64,000 nucleotides of DNA from Butyrivibrio sp. XPD2002 (lineage in GTDB: Bacteria > Bacillota > Clostridia > Lachnospirales > Lachnospiraceae). The position numbers and the translations under genes are program-made. Each line of letters begins with the position of its first letter. Within the stretch, counting starts at the first letter, position 1. Positions 43,274 to 52,549 of the stretch are shown here, in pieces. The stretch covers positions 62,001 to 126,000 of the forward strand of contig NZ_AUIY01000016.1 in assembly GCF_000423945.1 (NCBI RefSeq), given 5' to 3'. Under the pieces are notes generated by a model that searched no databases, was not told where the DNA came from, and worked only from the letters and a program-made list of their open reading frames with translations.

Positions 43274-45829
43274 TTGAGTAAAGAATATACAGAGAAAGCG
43301 CAGCAGGCGCTTAAGCTTGCAAGAAAAACTGCAAGAACCTTAAAGCTCAACTATGTCGGTACAGAGCACCTTCTTATGGGACTTATTAAAACAGAAGGCT
43401 GCGTAGCTTCAAGAATACTTATCGACAATGGAATCAATGAAGACAAGATGATGGATGTCATCAGAGATCTCATCGTTGAGGGCGGCAATATTACACTGCT
43501 TGATAAGGAGGGCTTTTCTCCCAGAGCAGAGAGTGTTCTCGATGAAGCAGACAGACAGGCAGCTAGATTCCACGCTGATAAGATAGGAACAGAGCACATT
43601 CTTCTTGCTCTTATCAAGGAGGGTGAGAACGTTGCTGTTCGCCTTATCGGCACCATGAACGTATCAATTCAGAAGATATATGCTGAGACTCTTGCAGCAA
43701 TGGGTGAGGATGCCAACCTTGTTAAGGAGGATCTGGGCAGGAAAAACAATTCCAAAAAGAAGGCATCAATGCTTGACCAGTACAGTCGAGACCTTACAGC
43801 CCTTGCTTCTGATAATAAGCTTGATCCCATCATTGGAAGAGATAACGAGATTCAGCGCGTTATCCAGATCCTTAGCCGCAGAACCAAGAATAATCCATGC
43901 CTTATCGGTGAGCCCGGTGTAGGTAAAACTGCGGTTGTTGAGGGACTTGCCCAGAGAATTGTGGCAGGAGATGTTCCTTTTACAGTTCAGAATAAGAGAC
44001 TCCTTACTCTTGACCTGTCCGGTATGATCGCAGGCTCCAAGTACAGAGGAGAATTCGAAGAGCGTATAAAGAGAGTTATCCGCGAGGTTATCGATGACGG
44101 TAATATCATTCTTTTCGTAGATGAGATGCATACCCTCATAGGTGCCGGCGGTGCTGAGGGAGCAATCGATGCTTCCAATATTTTGAAGCCTTCACTTGCA
44201 AGAGGTGAGATCCAGATGATCGGTGCAACTACCATCACTGAGTACCGCAAGTATGTGGAGAAGGACGCTGCTCTTGAGAGACGTTTCCAGCCCGTAAGTG
44301 TTGAAGAACCTGACAGAGATGAGTCCCTTGCAATCCTTAACGGAATCGTAAGCAAATATGAAGAGCACCACCATGTAAAGATCACTCCTGAGGCTATTCA
44401 GGCTGCTGTTGACTTAAGTAGTCGATACATAAATGACAGAAATCTACCTGATAAGGCAATCGACCTTATAGACGAGGCATCTTCTGCAGTAAGACTTCGT
44501 TTGACAGGTTCATCAGCTGCTCTTCGCGATATGGAGCAGGAGATCAGGGAGATGGATGCTCAGGTAGAGGAGCTCCTTGCGAAGGAGGACTTTTCAGGAG
44601 CAGGTGAAGTACACCGCAAGCAGGAAGCACTTATTAAAAAGTACAACCGCAAGAAGGCTGCAGAGAATAGGAAGGAAAAGAACGCGGATTACGTGGTCAA
44701 TGAAAATGACATTGCAGAAGTAGTTGCAATGTGGACCAAGATCCCGGTTAAGAAGATCGCTGAGAAGGAATCAGAGAGACTCCTTAAGCTTGAGAAGATT
44801 CTTCACCAGAGAGTTATCGGCCAGGAGGACGCTGTTGTTGCAGTATCCAAGGCTATCAGAAGAGGCAGAGTAGGACTTCAGGATCCCAATAGACCGATTG
44901 GGTCATTCCTTTTCCTAGGACCTACCGGTGTAGGTAAAACAGAGCTTTCCAAGGCGCTGGCTGAGGCGATGTTCGGTGACGAGAACGCCCTGATAAGAGT
45001 TGATATGTCGGAGTACATGGAAGGTCACTCCGTATCCAAGATGATCGGATCACCTCCGGGATACGTAGGCTACGATGAGGGTGGCCAGCTCAGTGAGAAG
45101 GTAAGAAGACATCCTTACTCAGTAATCCTTTTTGATGAGATAGAGAAGGCACATCCTGACATCTTCAATGTGCTTTTGCAGGTTCTTGATGATGGTCATA
45201 TCACAGATGCAAAGGGCCGGAAGGTCAGCTTCAAGAATACGATCCTTATCATGACCTCCAATGTCGGAGCACAGCGTATCATCGAGCCCAAGAAGCTGGG
45301 CTTTGACACCGCTTCCGATGAGAAGAAGGACTATGAAAACATGAAGAACGGAGTAATGGAGGAGGTTAAGCGTCTGTTTAAACCTGAATTCATTAACCGT
45401 ATCGATGAGATTATGGTATTCCATCCTCTTAACGAGAAGGAGATGATGGAGATCGTAGCTCTCCTTAGCAAGAGCCTTAGCAAGAGATGTAAGGAGCAGC
45501 TTGGTATTGACCTTACAATGACTCAGCAGGTCAAGCAGTATCTTGTAAAGAAATATTCAGATGCCAAGATGGGTGCAAGACCGCTTAAGAGAGCAATCCA
45601 GTCTGTTATCGAGGACGCTATGGCTGAGGAGCTTTTGAAGGGTAACATCAAGAGAGACAGCAAGGTCACAATCGGTCTCAAGGATGACAAGGTTGTATTC
45701 TCCCAGAAGGGTGAAAAGGAGGCTTCCGGCAAGACTTCAGGCCGTAAGTCAGCCAAGAAGGCACCTGCCAAGAAGGCTGCGACCAAGAAAACAACAACCA
45801 GAAAAACAGTATCCAAAAAATCGAAATGA
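43274..45829 (+). CDS. clpC: ClpC-type Clp protease ATPase subunit with Lys/Ala-rich C-terminal tail
   Basis: The 851-residue AAA+ unfoldase starts at TTG 43274 behind AAGGAG. It has two Clp-N repeats (about 1-145), AAA-1 with Walker A GEPGVGKT (about 217), a UVR-like middle segment ([20 protein letters not shown]), and AAA-2 with GPTGVGKTE (about 555), then the D2 small domain. It feeds proteins to ClpP and handles stress damage. The last 35 residues are unusual: a Lys/Ala/Thr tail with [13 protein letters not shown] and similar units, like a histone H1 or HU-type tail. The regulator gene upstream probably shares its promoter. Confidence 0.93.
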   Translation: MSKEYTEKAQQALKLARKTARTLKLNYVGTEHLLMGLIKTEGCVASRILIDNGINEDKMMDVIRDLIVEGGNITLLDKEGFSPRAESVLDEADRQAARFHADKIGTEHILLALIKEGENVAVRLIGTMNVSIQKIYAETLAAMGEDANLVKEDLGRKNNSKKKASMLDQYSRDLTALASDNKLDPIIGRDNEIQRVIQILSRRTKNNPCLIGEPGVGKTAVVEGLAQRIVAGDVPFTVQNKRLLTLDLSGMIAGSKYRGEFEERIKRVIREVIDDGNIILFVDEMHTLIGAGGAEGAIDASNILKPSLARGEIQMIGATTITEYRKYVEKDAALERRFQPVSVEEPDRDESLAILNGIVSKYEEHHHVKITPEAIQAAVDLSSRYINDRNLPDKAIDLIDEASSAVRLRLTGSSAALRDMEQEIREMDAQVEELLAKEDFSGAGEVHRKQEALIKKYNRKKAAENRKEKNADYVVNENDIAEVVAMWTKIPVKKIAEKESERLLKLEKILHQRVIGQEDAVVAVSKAIRRGRVGLQDPNRPIGSFLFLGPTGVGKTELSKALAEAMFGDENALIRVDMSEYMEGHSVSKMIGSPPGYVGYDEGGQLSEKVRRHPYSVILFDEIEKAHPDIFNVLLQVLDDGHITDAKGRKVSFKNTILIMTSNVGAQRIIEPKKLGFDTASDEKKDYENMKNGVMEEVKRLFKPEFINRIDEIMVFHPLNEKEMMEIVALLSKSLSKRCKEQLGIDLTMTQQVKQYLVKKYSDAKMGARPLKRAIQSVIEDAMAEELLKGNIKRDSKVTIGLKDDKVVFSQKGEKEASGKTSGRKSAKKAPAKKAATKKTTTRKTVSKKSK

Positions 45830-45977
45830 TTCATAAATTTTTAATAAATTTAATTGGATATATGCTTTATAATAAAGTTGTATTTAGAGACGGAGTAATA
45901 TCTCTGAATCAGTTCAAAATTCTATACTAGTAGACTGCACAGATTTTCTGGGCACTATCTAAAACAGGAGGTAGAAA

Positions 45978-46385
45978 ATGGCTGTCGTAGAGCAGTTACT
46001 GAGAGCAGAAGCTGATGGAACTATTAGCTTTGGCAATTACGAGTTACCTGCAAAGCAGAAGCTTGATGATTTCAAGCATGATGGTAACGTTTTGAAGGTT
46101 AAGACCTTTAAGGACATAACAAAGCTTGAACAAAATGAGATGTTCCTTTATGAATCTGTTCCGGGGACAACGGTCACACACTTTAAGGAGAGTGAAGGAG
46201 GCTTGGCTTTCGAGGTTGAAGGACCGGGAGACGCACAAATTACCGTCGGACTTGAAGAGAATGCAGAGTACCACATCCTTGTGGACGGCAAGAATATTGG
46301 TCCGATGCAGACAGGAGTAGGAGGTAAGCTTAGTTTCAGCGTACCGCTTGGAACTGCTCCATCAAAAGTAGAAATTCATAAGTAA
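45978..46385 (+). CDS. Conserved small soluble protein, unknown
   Basis: The 135-residue protein begins MAVVEQLLRAEADGTISFGN and is rich in predicted beta strands (GGLAFEVEGPGDAQITVGLE, then EYHILVDGKNIG). There is no signal peptide or membrane helix. I recall similar Lachnospiraceae proteins being labelled endosialidase-like, but I see no sialidase motif and do not support that. It has an AGGAGG ribosome site and is followed by a hairpin that is also the edge of the second palindrome. Confidence 0.6.
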   Translation: MAVVEQLLRAEADGTISFGNYELPAKQKLDDFKHDGNVLKVKTFKDITKLEQNEMFLYESVPGTTVTHFKESEGGLAFEVEGPGDAQITVGLEENAEYHILVDGKNIGPMQTGVGGKLSFSVPLGTAPSKVEIHK

Positions 46386-46395
46386 AATTATCAGA

Positions 46396-46422
46396 GAGGG
46401 CTGCTTCGCAGCCCTCTTGTTA
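46396..46422 (+). terminator. Terminator, also left edge of the second palindrome
   Basis: GAGGGCTGC and GCAGCCCTC form a nine-base stem around TT, followed by TTGTTATTT. A matching GGGCTGC/GCAGCCC hairpin lies at 46663-46679 on the other edge. Confidence 0.75.
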
Positions 46423-46679
46423 TTTGGGTATGTGTGGCTTGGAGGAGGACGCTCTGTGGCAGAATCGTAAGATATATATAATATTTGCTCGTGTTAAGCC
46501 GGACACTTCGCTGTGCCCTAAGCATCCATCTCTGCGTGCAATGGCACTTGAGATGGATAGGTCTCAGCTACGTGGCTTAAATCTCGCAAAGTATTATATA
46601 TATTCTTAATTCACCGCCATCAGAGCTGGCTACTCCAAGCCACACATATTAAAGGCAAGTAAGGGCTGCAAAGCAGCCC
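46398..46679. repeat. 282-bp imperfect palindrome with nested hairpins
   Basis: The halves pair around 46539. ATGTGTGGCTTGGAG (46430-46444) matches 46633-46647 inverted, GATATATATAATA (46471-46483) matches 46592-46604, and the tip is ATCCATCTC with GAGATGGAT (46524-46558). The outer edges are the twin GGGCTGC/GCAGCCC hairpins at 46398 and 46663. A side hairpin GGACAC/GTGCC lies near 46501. No coding frame is convincing. It has the same overall architecture as the 620-bp palindrome but no evident sequence match to it. Confidence 0.8.
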
Positions 46680-47289
46680 GTAGGACGAGGTGAGGAGAGG
46701 TGAGGGGCAGGGTGAGGTGAGGGGCGGGGGAATTTGGTCAAGGTGGGTATGTTTTACGTCAGTTGATGGAGATGAGGTATATTGATTGCTCGCGGGGGTG
46801 ATTGTTAGGGAGTCGTTACGTCTATCCGCGAACAAATTTGGTTATAGGCGTACGGGGTTGATGTAATTTTGACTATTATTGATTTGTATAACGTAGGTTG
46901 TGGTTGGCGTTAAGTCTATTGGCCTAAATTGATCTGAATTGGTTGAATTAAAAGAGGATTTTGAGAAGTATTTTTGGGAAATGTTCAACCGGTTTAATGA
47001 ATTAGGGCAAGATTGACTGATTGAGAACGTGATAAAGTGTATATAATATCAAAATAAAGATAAATTGGTAAGTCAGAAATGCGGATATGACCAAACAGGT
47101 TGAACCGAGATAAATTCAGGCAAAATTGAAGTGAAATAAGTGTAGAATGTGAGATATAATTGGGAGGACGGCTAAATGTAGCTGCAAAAAATTGAAAATA
47201 GTAAAGATATATAGTATTAAATGCCAAGGATACTAAAAATATTAAATTTGAGACATTAGAAAGGTAAATATTATACATCAAGGAGGAAT
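46680..47289. other. Noncoding region with purine-rich repeats and a copy of the 64-bp repeat
   Basis: 46684-46731 is a G/A-rich stretch built of GTGAGG-like units. 46785-46837 holds ATTGCTCGCGG and, inverted, CGTTACGTCTATCCGCGAAC, which match the core of the tandem repeat at 58 kb. The rest (46860-47280) is AT-rich with no supported gene; it contains the radA ribosome site at its end (AAGGAGGA). Confidence 0.55.
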
Positions 47290-48681
47290 ATGGCAACAAA
47301 GATTAAGACAGTATTTTTCTGCCAGAGCTGTGGGTATGAGTCAGCAAAGTGGATGGGACAGTGCCCCGGCTGTAAGGAATGGAATACATTTGTTGAGGAG
47401 ACGATAAAGCCTTCAATTACGGGGAAAGGATCAAAGCGTGCGGCAGCCGGAGCAGCAGGAGGCTCAGATGCTCAAAACAAGCCGATGAAGCTTTCTGAGG
47501 TTGTGCTGAATGAAGAGGACAGATTCGACACTCATATAGGTGAGTTCAACAGAGTTCTTGGTGGCGGACTGGTAAAGGGTTCACTTACTCTCGTAGGCGG
47601 TGATCCGGGAATAGGTAAATCCACACTTTTATTACAGACAGCAAGACTTCTTTCCGCAGATAAGAGAAAGGTGCTCTACATTTCAGGTGAGGAATCCCTT
47701 CAGCAGATAAAGCTCAGGGCTAACAGAATAGGTGAGTTTACACAGGACATGAATCTGTTTTGTGAGACTGATCTTGGAACCATCGAGGAGACTATAAGAA
47801 GAAGTGCACCGGAGGTCGTGATCATTGATTCCATACAGACTATGTTCAATGAAAATGTGTCATCAGCTCCCGGAAGTGTTTCACAGGTAAGGGAATCGAC
47901 AGCTGTACTTATGAGAATTGCCAAGCAGCTTGGAATCTCAGTTTTCATAGTGGGTCATGTAACTAAGGAAGGAACAGTGGCCGGTCCCAGAGTTCTTGAA
48001 CACATGGTTGATACGGTGCTTTACTTTGAGGGAGACAGACACGCTTCATATAGAATACTCAGAGCTGTGAAGAATCGTTTTGGATCCACCAATGAGATCG
48101 GTGTGTTTGAAATGAGAAATGAGGGACTGGTGGAAGTCAGCAATCCCTCTGAATTCATGCTTGAGGGAAGACCTGAAAATGCCAGTGGTTCAATTGTAAC
48201 CTGCTCGATTGAAGGAACAAGACCTATACTTATAGAAATTCAGGCACTTGTAAGCCACACTAATTTCAATTTTCCGAGAAGACAGGCAAACGGCACGGAC
48301 TACAACAGAGTTAACCTTCTTATGGCAGTGCTTGAAAAGAGAGTGGGCCTGGAGCTGTCATCCTATGACTGCTACATAAACCTTGCAGGTGGAATGAAGC
48401 TTATTGAGCCTGCCCTGGATTTATCCATGTGTATGGCAATCGTATCAAGCTTTAGGAACAGAGCGATACCCGATGAGGTTATAGCCTTTGGTGAGGTTGG
48501 TCTTTCAGGTGAAGTACGTTCTGTAAACATGCCTGATGTGCGTATCTCCGAGGCTGAGAGACTTGGCTTTAAGACCTGCATAGTTCCGAAGACAGTGGCT
48601 GAGAAATATGCAAAGAAATTCCCTAAGATTAAGCTTATAGGAGTTTCATCAGTTCAGGATGCGGTAGGAATGATAAGGTAA
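47290..48681 (+). CDS. radA: DNA repair protein RadA
   Basis: A 463-residue protein with an N-terminal C4 zinc finger (CQSCGYESAKWMGQCPGC), a RecA-like ATPase with Walker A GGDPGIGKST near residue 100, the RadA-specific KNRFG motif (RAVKNRFGSTNEIG) and a C-terminal Lon-like domain (MAVLEKRVGLELSSYDCYIN). RadA promotes branch migration of recombination intermediates. The gene has an AAGGAGG ribosome site nine bases before the ATG. Confidence 0.95.
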   Translation: MATKIKTVFFCQSCGYESAKWMGQCPGCKEWNTFVEETIKPSITGKGSKRAAAGAAGGSDAQNKPMKLSEVVLNEEDRFDTHIGEFNRVLGGGLVKGSLTLVGGDPGIGKSTLLLQTARLLSADKRKVLYISGEESLQQIKLRANRIGEFTQDMNLFCETDLGTIEETIRRSAPEVVIIDSIQTMFNENVSSAPGSVSQVRESTAVLMRIAKQLGISVFIVGHVTKEGTVAGPRVLEHMVDTVLYFEGDRHASYRILRAVKNRFGSTNEIGVFEMRNEGLVEVSNPSEFMLEGRPENASGSIVTCSIEGTRPILIEIQALVSHTNFNFPRRQANGTDYNRVNLLMAVLEKRVGLELSSYDCYINLAGGMKLIEPALDLSMCMAIVSSFRNRAIPDEVIAFGEVGLSGEVRSVNMPDVRISEAERLGFKTCIVPKTVAEKYAKKFPKIKLIGVSSVQDAVGMIR

Positions 48682-48766
48682 AGGAGAAATTTATTTGCTA
48701 TAATACAGAAATGTTATAAACGTATGTAATATATAATATGAAAATTTAATGAAGAGGAGAACAGTA

Positions 48767-49579
48767 TTGAAAAAGAGAAAAACATTTGGGGGATTAGGAA
48801 TTGTTTGCGCGACAACGGTAGTTTTTGCAGGAATAATGGGATGCAGTAAGCCTGCAAATACTAATACAGAAGAGCCTTCCATTGAAACTGAAGACAACAG
48901 AGTAGAAGACAATAAAGTAGAAGACAGCGCTGCCAACGAGAATGTTTCAGAAGAATCTAATGAACAGAAGACAAAGTCTGAAGAACAAAAGTCAGCGGAT
49001 GAGTCAGAGGAAGTACTTCAGAAAGATGAGGCAGAGGAAACATCTCAGCAAGAAACAGAGAAGCCTGTTTCAGGTTCTTTATTTGACCAATTTATAAATG
49101 ATGAGATCCCTGCAATTCGCATAGCAGAGGACGGAACGGAGAGCTCCTTCAATTATTCAGAGCTTCCGCATGATGAAGAGGACTGGGAGAGCTATTTTGT
49201 AAGGGATGAGAAGGCTGATGTTGATAATGACGGCGAGGATGAGCTTATCATGGACGGCCCCTATGGTGGAATGTACCTTGATGAGAGAGACGGCAAGGTC
49301 TACGTCCTTACTGAGGGTGAAGGCACTACCGGATATCTTAGCTATGCAGACTATGAAGGAAAAACTTATATAGTTCACAGCGACACTTCCCATGGTGGAA
49401 GGCAGATTTATGTTTTTGACAGATATGAGGATGGTAAATCAGTTGAAAACTTCACTTTGTCTGCGGAATATTGGGAAAGTGAATCCGATACCTATGATCA
49501 GGATAGTGATTTCACATTTAAAGATCAGAAGATTTCCATGGAGGAATACGAAGCTCTGGTCAAGGAGATATTTAAATAA
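48767..49579 (+). CDS. Lipoprotein with Asp-rich calcium-binding-like repeats
   Basis: The start is set at TTG 48767 (MKKRKTFGGLGIVCATTVVF) with AGGAG seven bases upstream. The lipobox is GIMGC, giving a lipid-anchored protein of about 270 residues. A long Glu/Ser/Lys linker follows (about 30-110), then a domain with ADVDNDGEDELIMDGPYGG, similar to the DFDGNGTYEG site of the partial lipoprotein at 63310. Such Dx(D/N)xDG motifs commonly bind calcium. The role is unknown. Both proteins are probably paralogs. Confidence 0.65.
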   Translation: MKKRKTFGGLGIVCATTVVFAGIMGCSKPANTNTEEPSIETEDNRVEDNKVEDSAANENVSEESNEQKTKSEEQKSADESEEVLQKDEAEETSQQETEKPVSGSLFDQFINDEIPAIRIAEDGTESSFNYSELPHDEEDWESYFVRDEKADVDNDGEDELIMDGPYGGMYLDERDGKVYVLTEGEGTTGYLSYADYEGKTYIVHSDTSHGGRQIYVFDRYEDGKSVENFTLSAEYWESESDTYDQDSDFTFKDQKISMEEYEALVKEIFK

Positions 49580-49630
49580 ACGAATAATAGTTTCATATTT
49601 TTAATTATTAAATGAATATAAAGTTCATTC

Positions 49631-49692
49631 AGGCGTATGGCTAACAATACTCTATTAAATTGTGTAAAAGCCATGCGCCTTCTGTATTTTTT
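49631..49692 (+). terminator. Terminator after the lipoprotein gene
   Basis: AGGCGTATGGCT and AGCCATGCGCCT form a 12-base stem (one G-T pair) with a long loop, followed by TCTGTATTTTTT. Confidence 0.65.
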
Positions 49693-49841
49693 AATGTACG
49701 AAATTATAAACAATTTATAAAGCAGAAAAAAGCGGCATTTTTACATGCATTGACTTTGATTTTGGTGATGTTAGAATGAGGGTGTCACGGAAAACGGTTA
49801 CGAAAAACCGTCTTATTTCTCTATGAGAGGAGGTATTATTC

Positions 49842-50948
49842 ATGGTCAAAATTTCTAAGATCGGTGCTGCTGCGATTGCATTAGCGCTCTCAATCACATT
49901 GATTACACCTATGAGTGCAAAAGCTGAAATCATTAAGACATATGAAAAGGATGGCAGTATTACATTAAAGAATGAGGATACTGGAAGGAGTTTTAATACT
50001 AAAGATTTTGTAGCAGACGAAGCTATAGATGAAGATTACATTGAAGAACAACTGGAAATAATGGCTACATCTGAAACTAAGGCTATTACGATTACGACTA
50101 ACTCTAAAAATGAAGGAATAGGGATTATTACTACCTGTGATGTTGCGAAGTGTAAAAATTTTAAGGCCAATAAGAAGGCGCTTAAAGTAAAAATAATACA
50201 GAAGGATGAATATACAGATACCAGTACAACCAAGAAAAATGACTATGATATTAAAGGCAAAGATGGCCTGTATTACTATAGGAATTTGGATGGCGAGATA
50301 GTCAAGAAGGAACTTAAGGATTGTCCTAAAGGTGTTGACTACGGAATATATGCAATTAGATTATACACAGAGAAGGCCGGGACATATAAGGTTACTTATG
50401 AAGCTGTGCTCAAGGATGGTACTACTGCAAAGAGGAGCTTCAAGGTCATAGCTGTAGCAGATTCTGCGGCCTTTAAGAGTATTACATACGCAGGAAAAGT
50501 CCTTGCATACTCAGTAAAAACCAAGGATGCGCCTGAAAACAGGGTATGGTCACAGGGCTACGGATATGGTGCAACAACAAGTAAATCCGGCAAAATCCAG
50601 GTAACAATGAACGAAAACTTTAAGCTTAAGAAGATAGAAGTTGGAAAAGAAGTATACAAAGAAATACCTGGAACGAAAGATGTGTCTACAAAGGCTTATG
50701 CAGATGGTGACTATACTTCATCACTTGAGCGTTATAATGAAAAAACAATTTCATGGAAGAAGGTTAAGAACGGCAAAAAGATAAAGCTAAATAAAGAAGA
50801 TAATACCGATAAGCATGACTACTGGGTTGGGCATGAGTATAAAGATAAAGGAACATATTCTACAACCTATATCAGAGTTACATATTATGATAAGAAGAAT
50901 AAGACAACTGAAAGATATGTTGTACCGATTTATCTTGTGAAAAAATAA
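49842..50948 (+). CDS. Secreted protein of unknown function
   Basis: The 368-residue protein has a signal peptide ending near residue 28 (TPMSAKA-EI) and no anchor. The mature part is Lys-rich and beta-rich, with Ig-like strands (AGTYKVTYEAVLKDGTTAKR in the middle; YIRVTYYDKKNKTTERYVVP at the end). No enzyme motif was recognised. It has an AGAGGAGG ribosome site and a candidate promoter (TTGACT near 49750, TAGAAT near 49772). A terminator lies at 51031, so it is likely a single-gene unit. Confidence 0.65.
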   Translation: MVKISKIGAAAIALALSITLITPMSAKAEIIKTYEKDGSITLKNEDTGRSFNTKDFVADEAIDEDYIEEQLEIMATSETKAITITTNSKNEGIGIITTCDVAKCKNFKANKKALKVKIIQKDEYTDTSTTKKNDYDIKGKDGLYYYRNLDGEIVKKELKDCPKGVDYGIYAIRLYTEKAGTYKVTYEAVLKDGTTAKRSFKVIAVADSAAFKSITYAGKVLAYSVKTKDAPENRVWSQGYGYGATTSKSGKIQVTMNENFKLKKIEVGKEVYKEIPGTKDVSTKAYADGDYTSSLERYNEKTISWKKVKNGKKIKLNKEDNTDKHDYWVGHEYKDKGTYSTTYIRVTYYDKKNKTTERYVVPIYLVKK

Positions 50949-51030
50949 ATTAAGAAAAGTAAGACAACTTCAAGACTATATCTGACTTTGTGCAAGGTAA
51001 AGAAATAAGTAATTGTATTGGAAAAGGGAA

Positions 51031-51066
51031 TGCCCCGGGCTTTTAAAAGAGCCCGGGGCATTGTTA
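51031..51066 (+). terminator. Terminator before the liv operon
   Basis: TGCCCCGGGC and GCCCGGGGCA form a perfect ten-base stem with a ten-base loop, followed by TTGTT. Confidence 0.85.
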
Positions 51067-51069
51067 TGC

Positions 51070-51098
51070 TTGACTTTTTCACTACACTACTTTAAAGT
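51070..51098 (+). promoter_or_regulatory. Candidate promoter of the liv operon
   Basis: TTGACT at 51070 and TAAAGT at 51093 with 17 bases between them, immediately after the preceding terminator. Confidence 0.5.
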
Positions 51099-51139
51099 AT
51101 TAAAAAAGATTGTATACATGTATAAACATGATGCAAATG

Positions 51140-51153
51140 GCTTTCGCGAAAGC
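51140..51153 (+). promoter_or_regulatory. 14-base perfect palindrome in the liv leader
   Basis: GCTTTCGCGAAAGC is a perfect palindrome 25 bases before the livJ ATG and about 40 bases after the -10. Its place suits an operator or a leader hairpin. Confidence 0.45.
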
Positions 51154-51178
51154 GAATTCTATACGAGGAGGACTTTTT

Positions 51179-52411
51179 ATGAAGAAGATGAAGAGTTTAG
51201 TAAGTGTGATGGCTGCGACAGCACTTCTTGCAGGAACAATTGCAGGATGTGGCGGTAATGCTTCAAACAATGCAGCATCTACAAACGGAGAGAGCACAGC
51301 TACAGAGACTGCAGAAGGAACAGCATCAGAAGGTGCTGCAAGCGGAGCTACTTTTAAAATTGGTTCTATCGGACCTCTTACAGGTGGTGCAGCAGCATAC
51401 GGACTTGCAGTTGTTAACTCAGTTGAGCTTGCTGTAAATGAGATCAATGCTAACGGTGGTATCAACGGATATCAGGTTGAGATGAAGGGCGAGGACGACG
51501 AGCTTAACGCTGAGAAGTCAGTTAACGCTTACAATACACTTAAGGACTGGGGTATGCAGTTCCTTGTAGGTTCAACAACAAGTGCATGCTCACTTGCAGT
51601 AAGTGAGAATACACATGAGGACAATATGTTCCAGCTTACACCTTCAGCATCAGCTGCTGATTGTGTTAACTACGACAATGTTTTCCGTGTATGCTTCTCA
51701 GATCCTAACCAGGGTCTTGCTTCCGCTCAGTATATCGGAAGCCACAAGCTTGCATCTAAGGTAGCTATCATCTATGACAGCTCAGATGTATATTCATCAG
51801 GTATTTACCAGACATTTGCACAGGAAGCTCCCAACCAGGGATTCGAAGTAGTTTCTGCAGAGGCTTTCACAGCTGATTCCAAGACAGATTTCTCAGTTCA
51901 GCTTCAGAAGGCTAAGGATGCAGGCGCAGAGCTTCTTTTCCTTCCTATCTACTACACAGAGGCTTCACTTATCCTTACACAGGCTAACACAATGGGATTT
52001 GCTCCTATATTCTTTGGTGTAGATGGTATGGACGGTATCCTTACAGTTGAGAACTTTGACACATCACTTGCAGAGGGACTTATGCTTCTTACACCTTTCG
52101 CAGCTGATGCAACAGATGATCTCACAGTTAACTACGTTAAGAACTATCAGGAAAAATATGGTGAGACACCTAACCAGTTCGGAGCAGACGCTTATGATGC
52201 AGTATACATCATCAAGCAGTGCCTTGAAGAGGCCGGTGCTACACCTGATATGAGCGTAAGTGATCTCTGCGAAGCAGTTAAGAGCACAATCGTTAAGATC
52301 ACAGCTTCAGGTCTTACATCAGAAACAATGACATGGGATGCAAGCGGCGAGCCTAACAAGGAGCCTAAGGCTGTTGTGATCAAGGATGGCGCTTACGTAA
52401 CAGCTGAGTAA
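51179..52411 (+). CDS. livJ: Branched-chain amino-acid ABC transporter substrate-binding lipoprotein
   Basis: The start at 51179 follows GAGGAGG and gives a lipoprotein signal (MKKMKSLVSVMAATALLAGT, lipobox IAGC). The 410-residue protein has the type-I periplasmic-binding fold of leucine/isoleucine/valine receptors: FKIGSIGPLTGGAAAYG, GMQFLVGSTTSACSLAV and PNQFGADAYDAVYIIKQCLE. It captures branched-chain or related amino acids outside the cell and feeds LivHMGF. Strong codon bias suggests high expression. A hairpin at 52473 separates it from the permease genes. Confidence 0.9.
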   Translation: MKKMKSLVSVMAATALLAGTIAGCGGNASNNAASTNGESTATETAEGTASEGAASGATFKIGSIGPLTGGAAAYGLAVVNSVELAVNEINANGGINGYQVEMKGEDDELNAEKSVNAYNTLKDWGMQFLVGSTTSACSLAVSENTHEDNMFQLTPSASAADCVNYDNVFRVCFSDPNQGLASAQYIGSHKLASKVAIIYDSSDVYSSGIYQTFAQEAPNQGFEVVSAEAFTADSKTDFSVQLQKAKDAGAELLFLPIYYTEASLILTQANTMGFAPIFFGVDGMDGILTVENFDTSLAEGLMLLTPFAADATDDLTVNYVKNYQEKYGETPNQFGADAYDAVYIIKQCLEEAGATPDMSVSDLCEAVKSTIVKITASGLTSETMTWDASGEPNKEPKAVVIKDGAYVTAE

Positions 52412-52472
52412 TATCGTAATATTTAGTATCTAATAGTTTTAAATTTTGATATAATAAAATATCGCGAGGTTG

Positions 52473-52500
52473 CGAGGAATGCTGTCACAGGCATTCCTCG
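52473..52500 (+). terminator. Hairpin between livJ and livH, likely partial terminator
   Basis: CGAGGAATGC and GCATTCCTCG form a ten-base stem with an eight-base loop and no strong T-run. Such hairpins after binding-protein genes often raise the binding protein over the permease. Confidence 0.6.
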
Positions 52501-52549
52501 TATTCGTTAGAAATTCCTTATGAAAAATTATTGATTGTCGGAGGAAAAG

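Noticed and set aside
45978-46385. Endosialidase label for the small protein
   Set aside because: The protein is only 135 residues and shows no sialidase or endosialidase motif.
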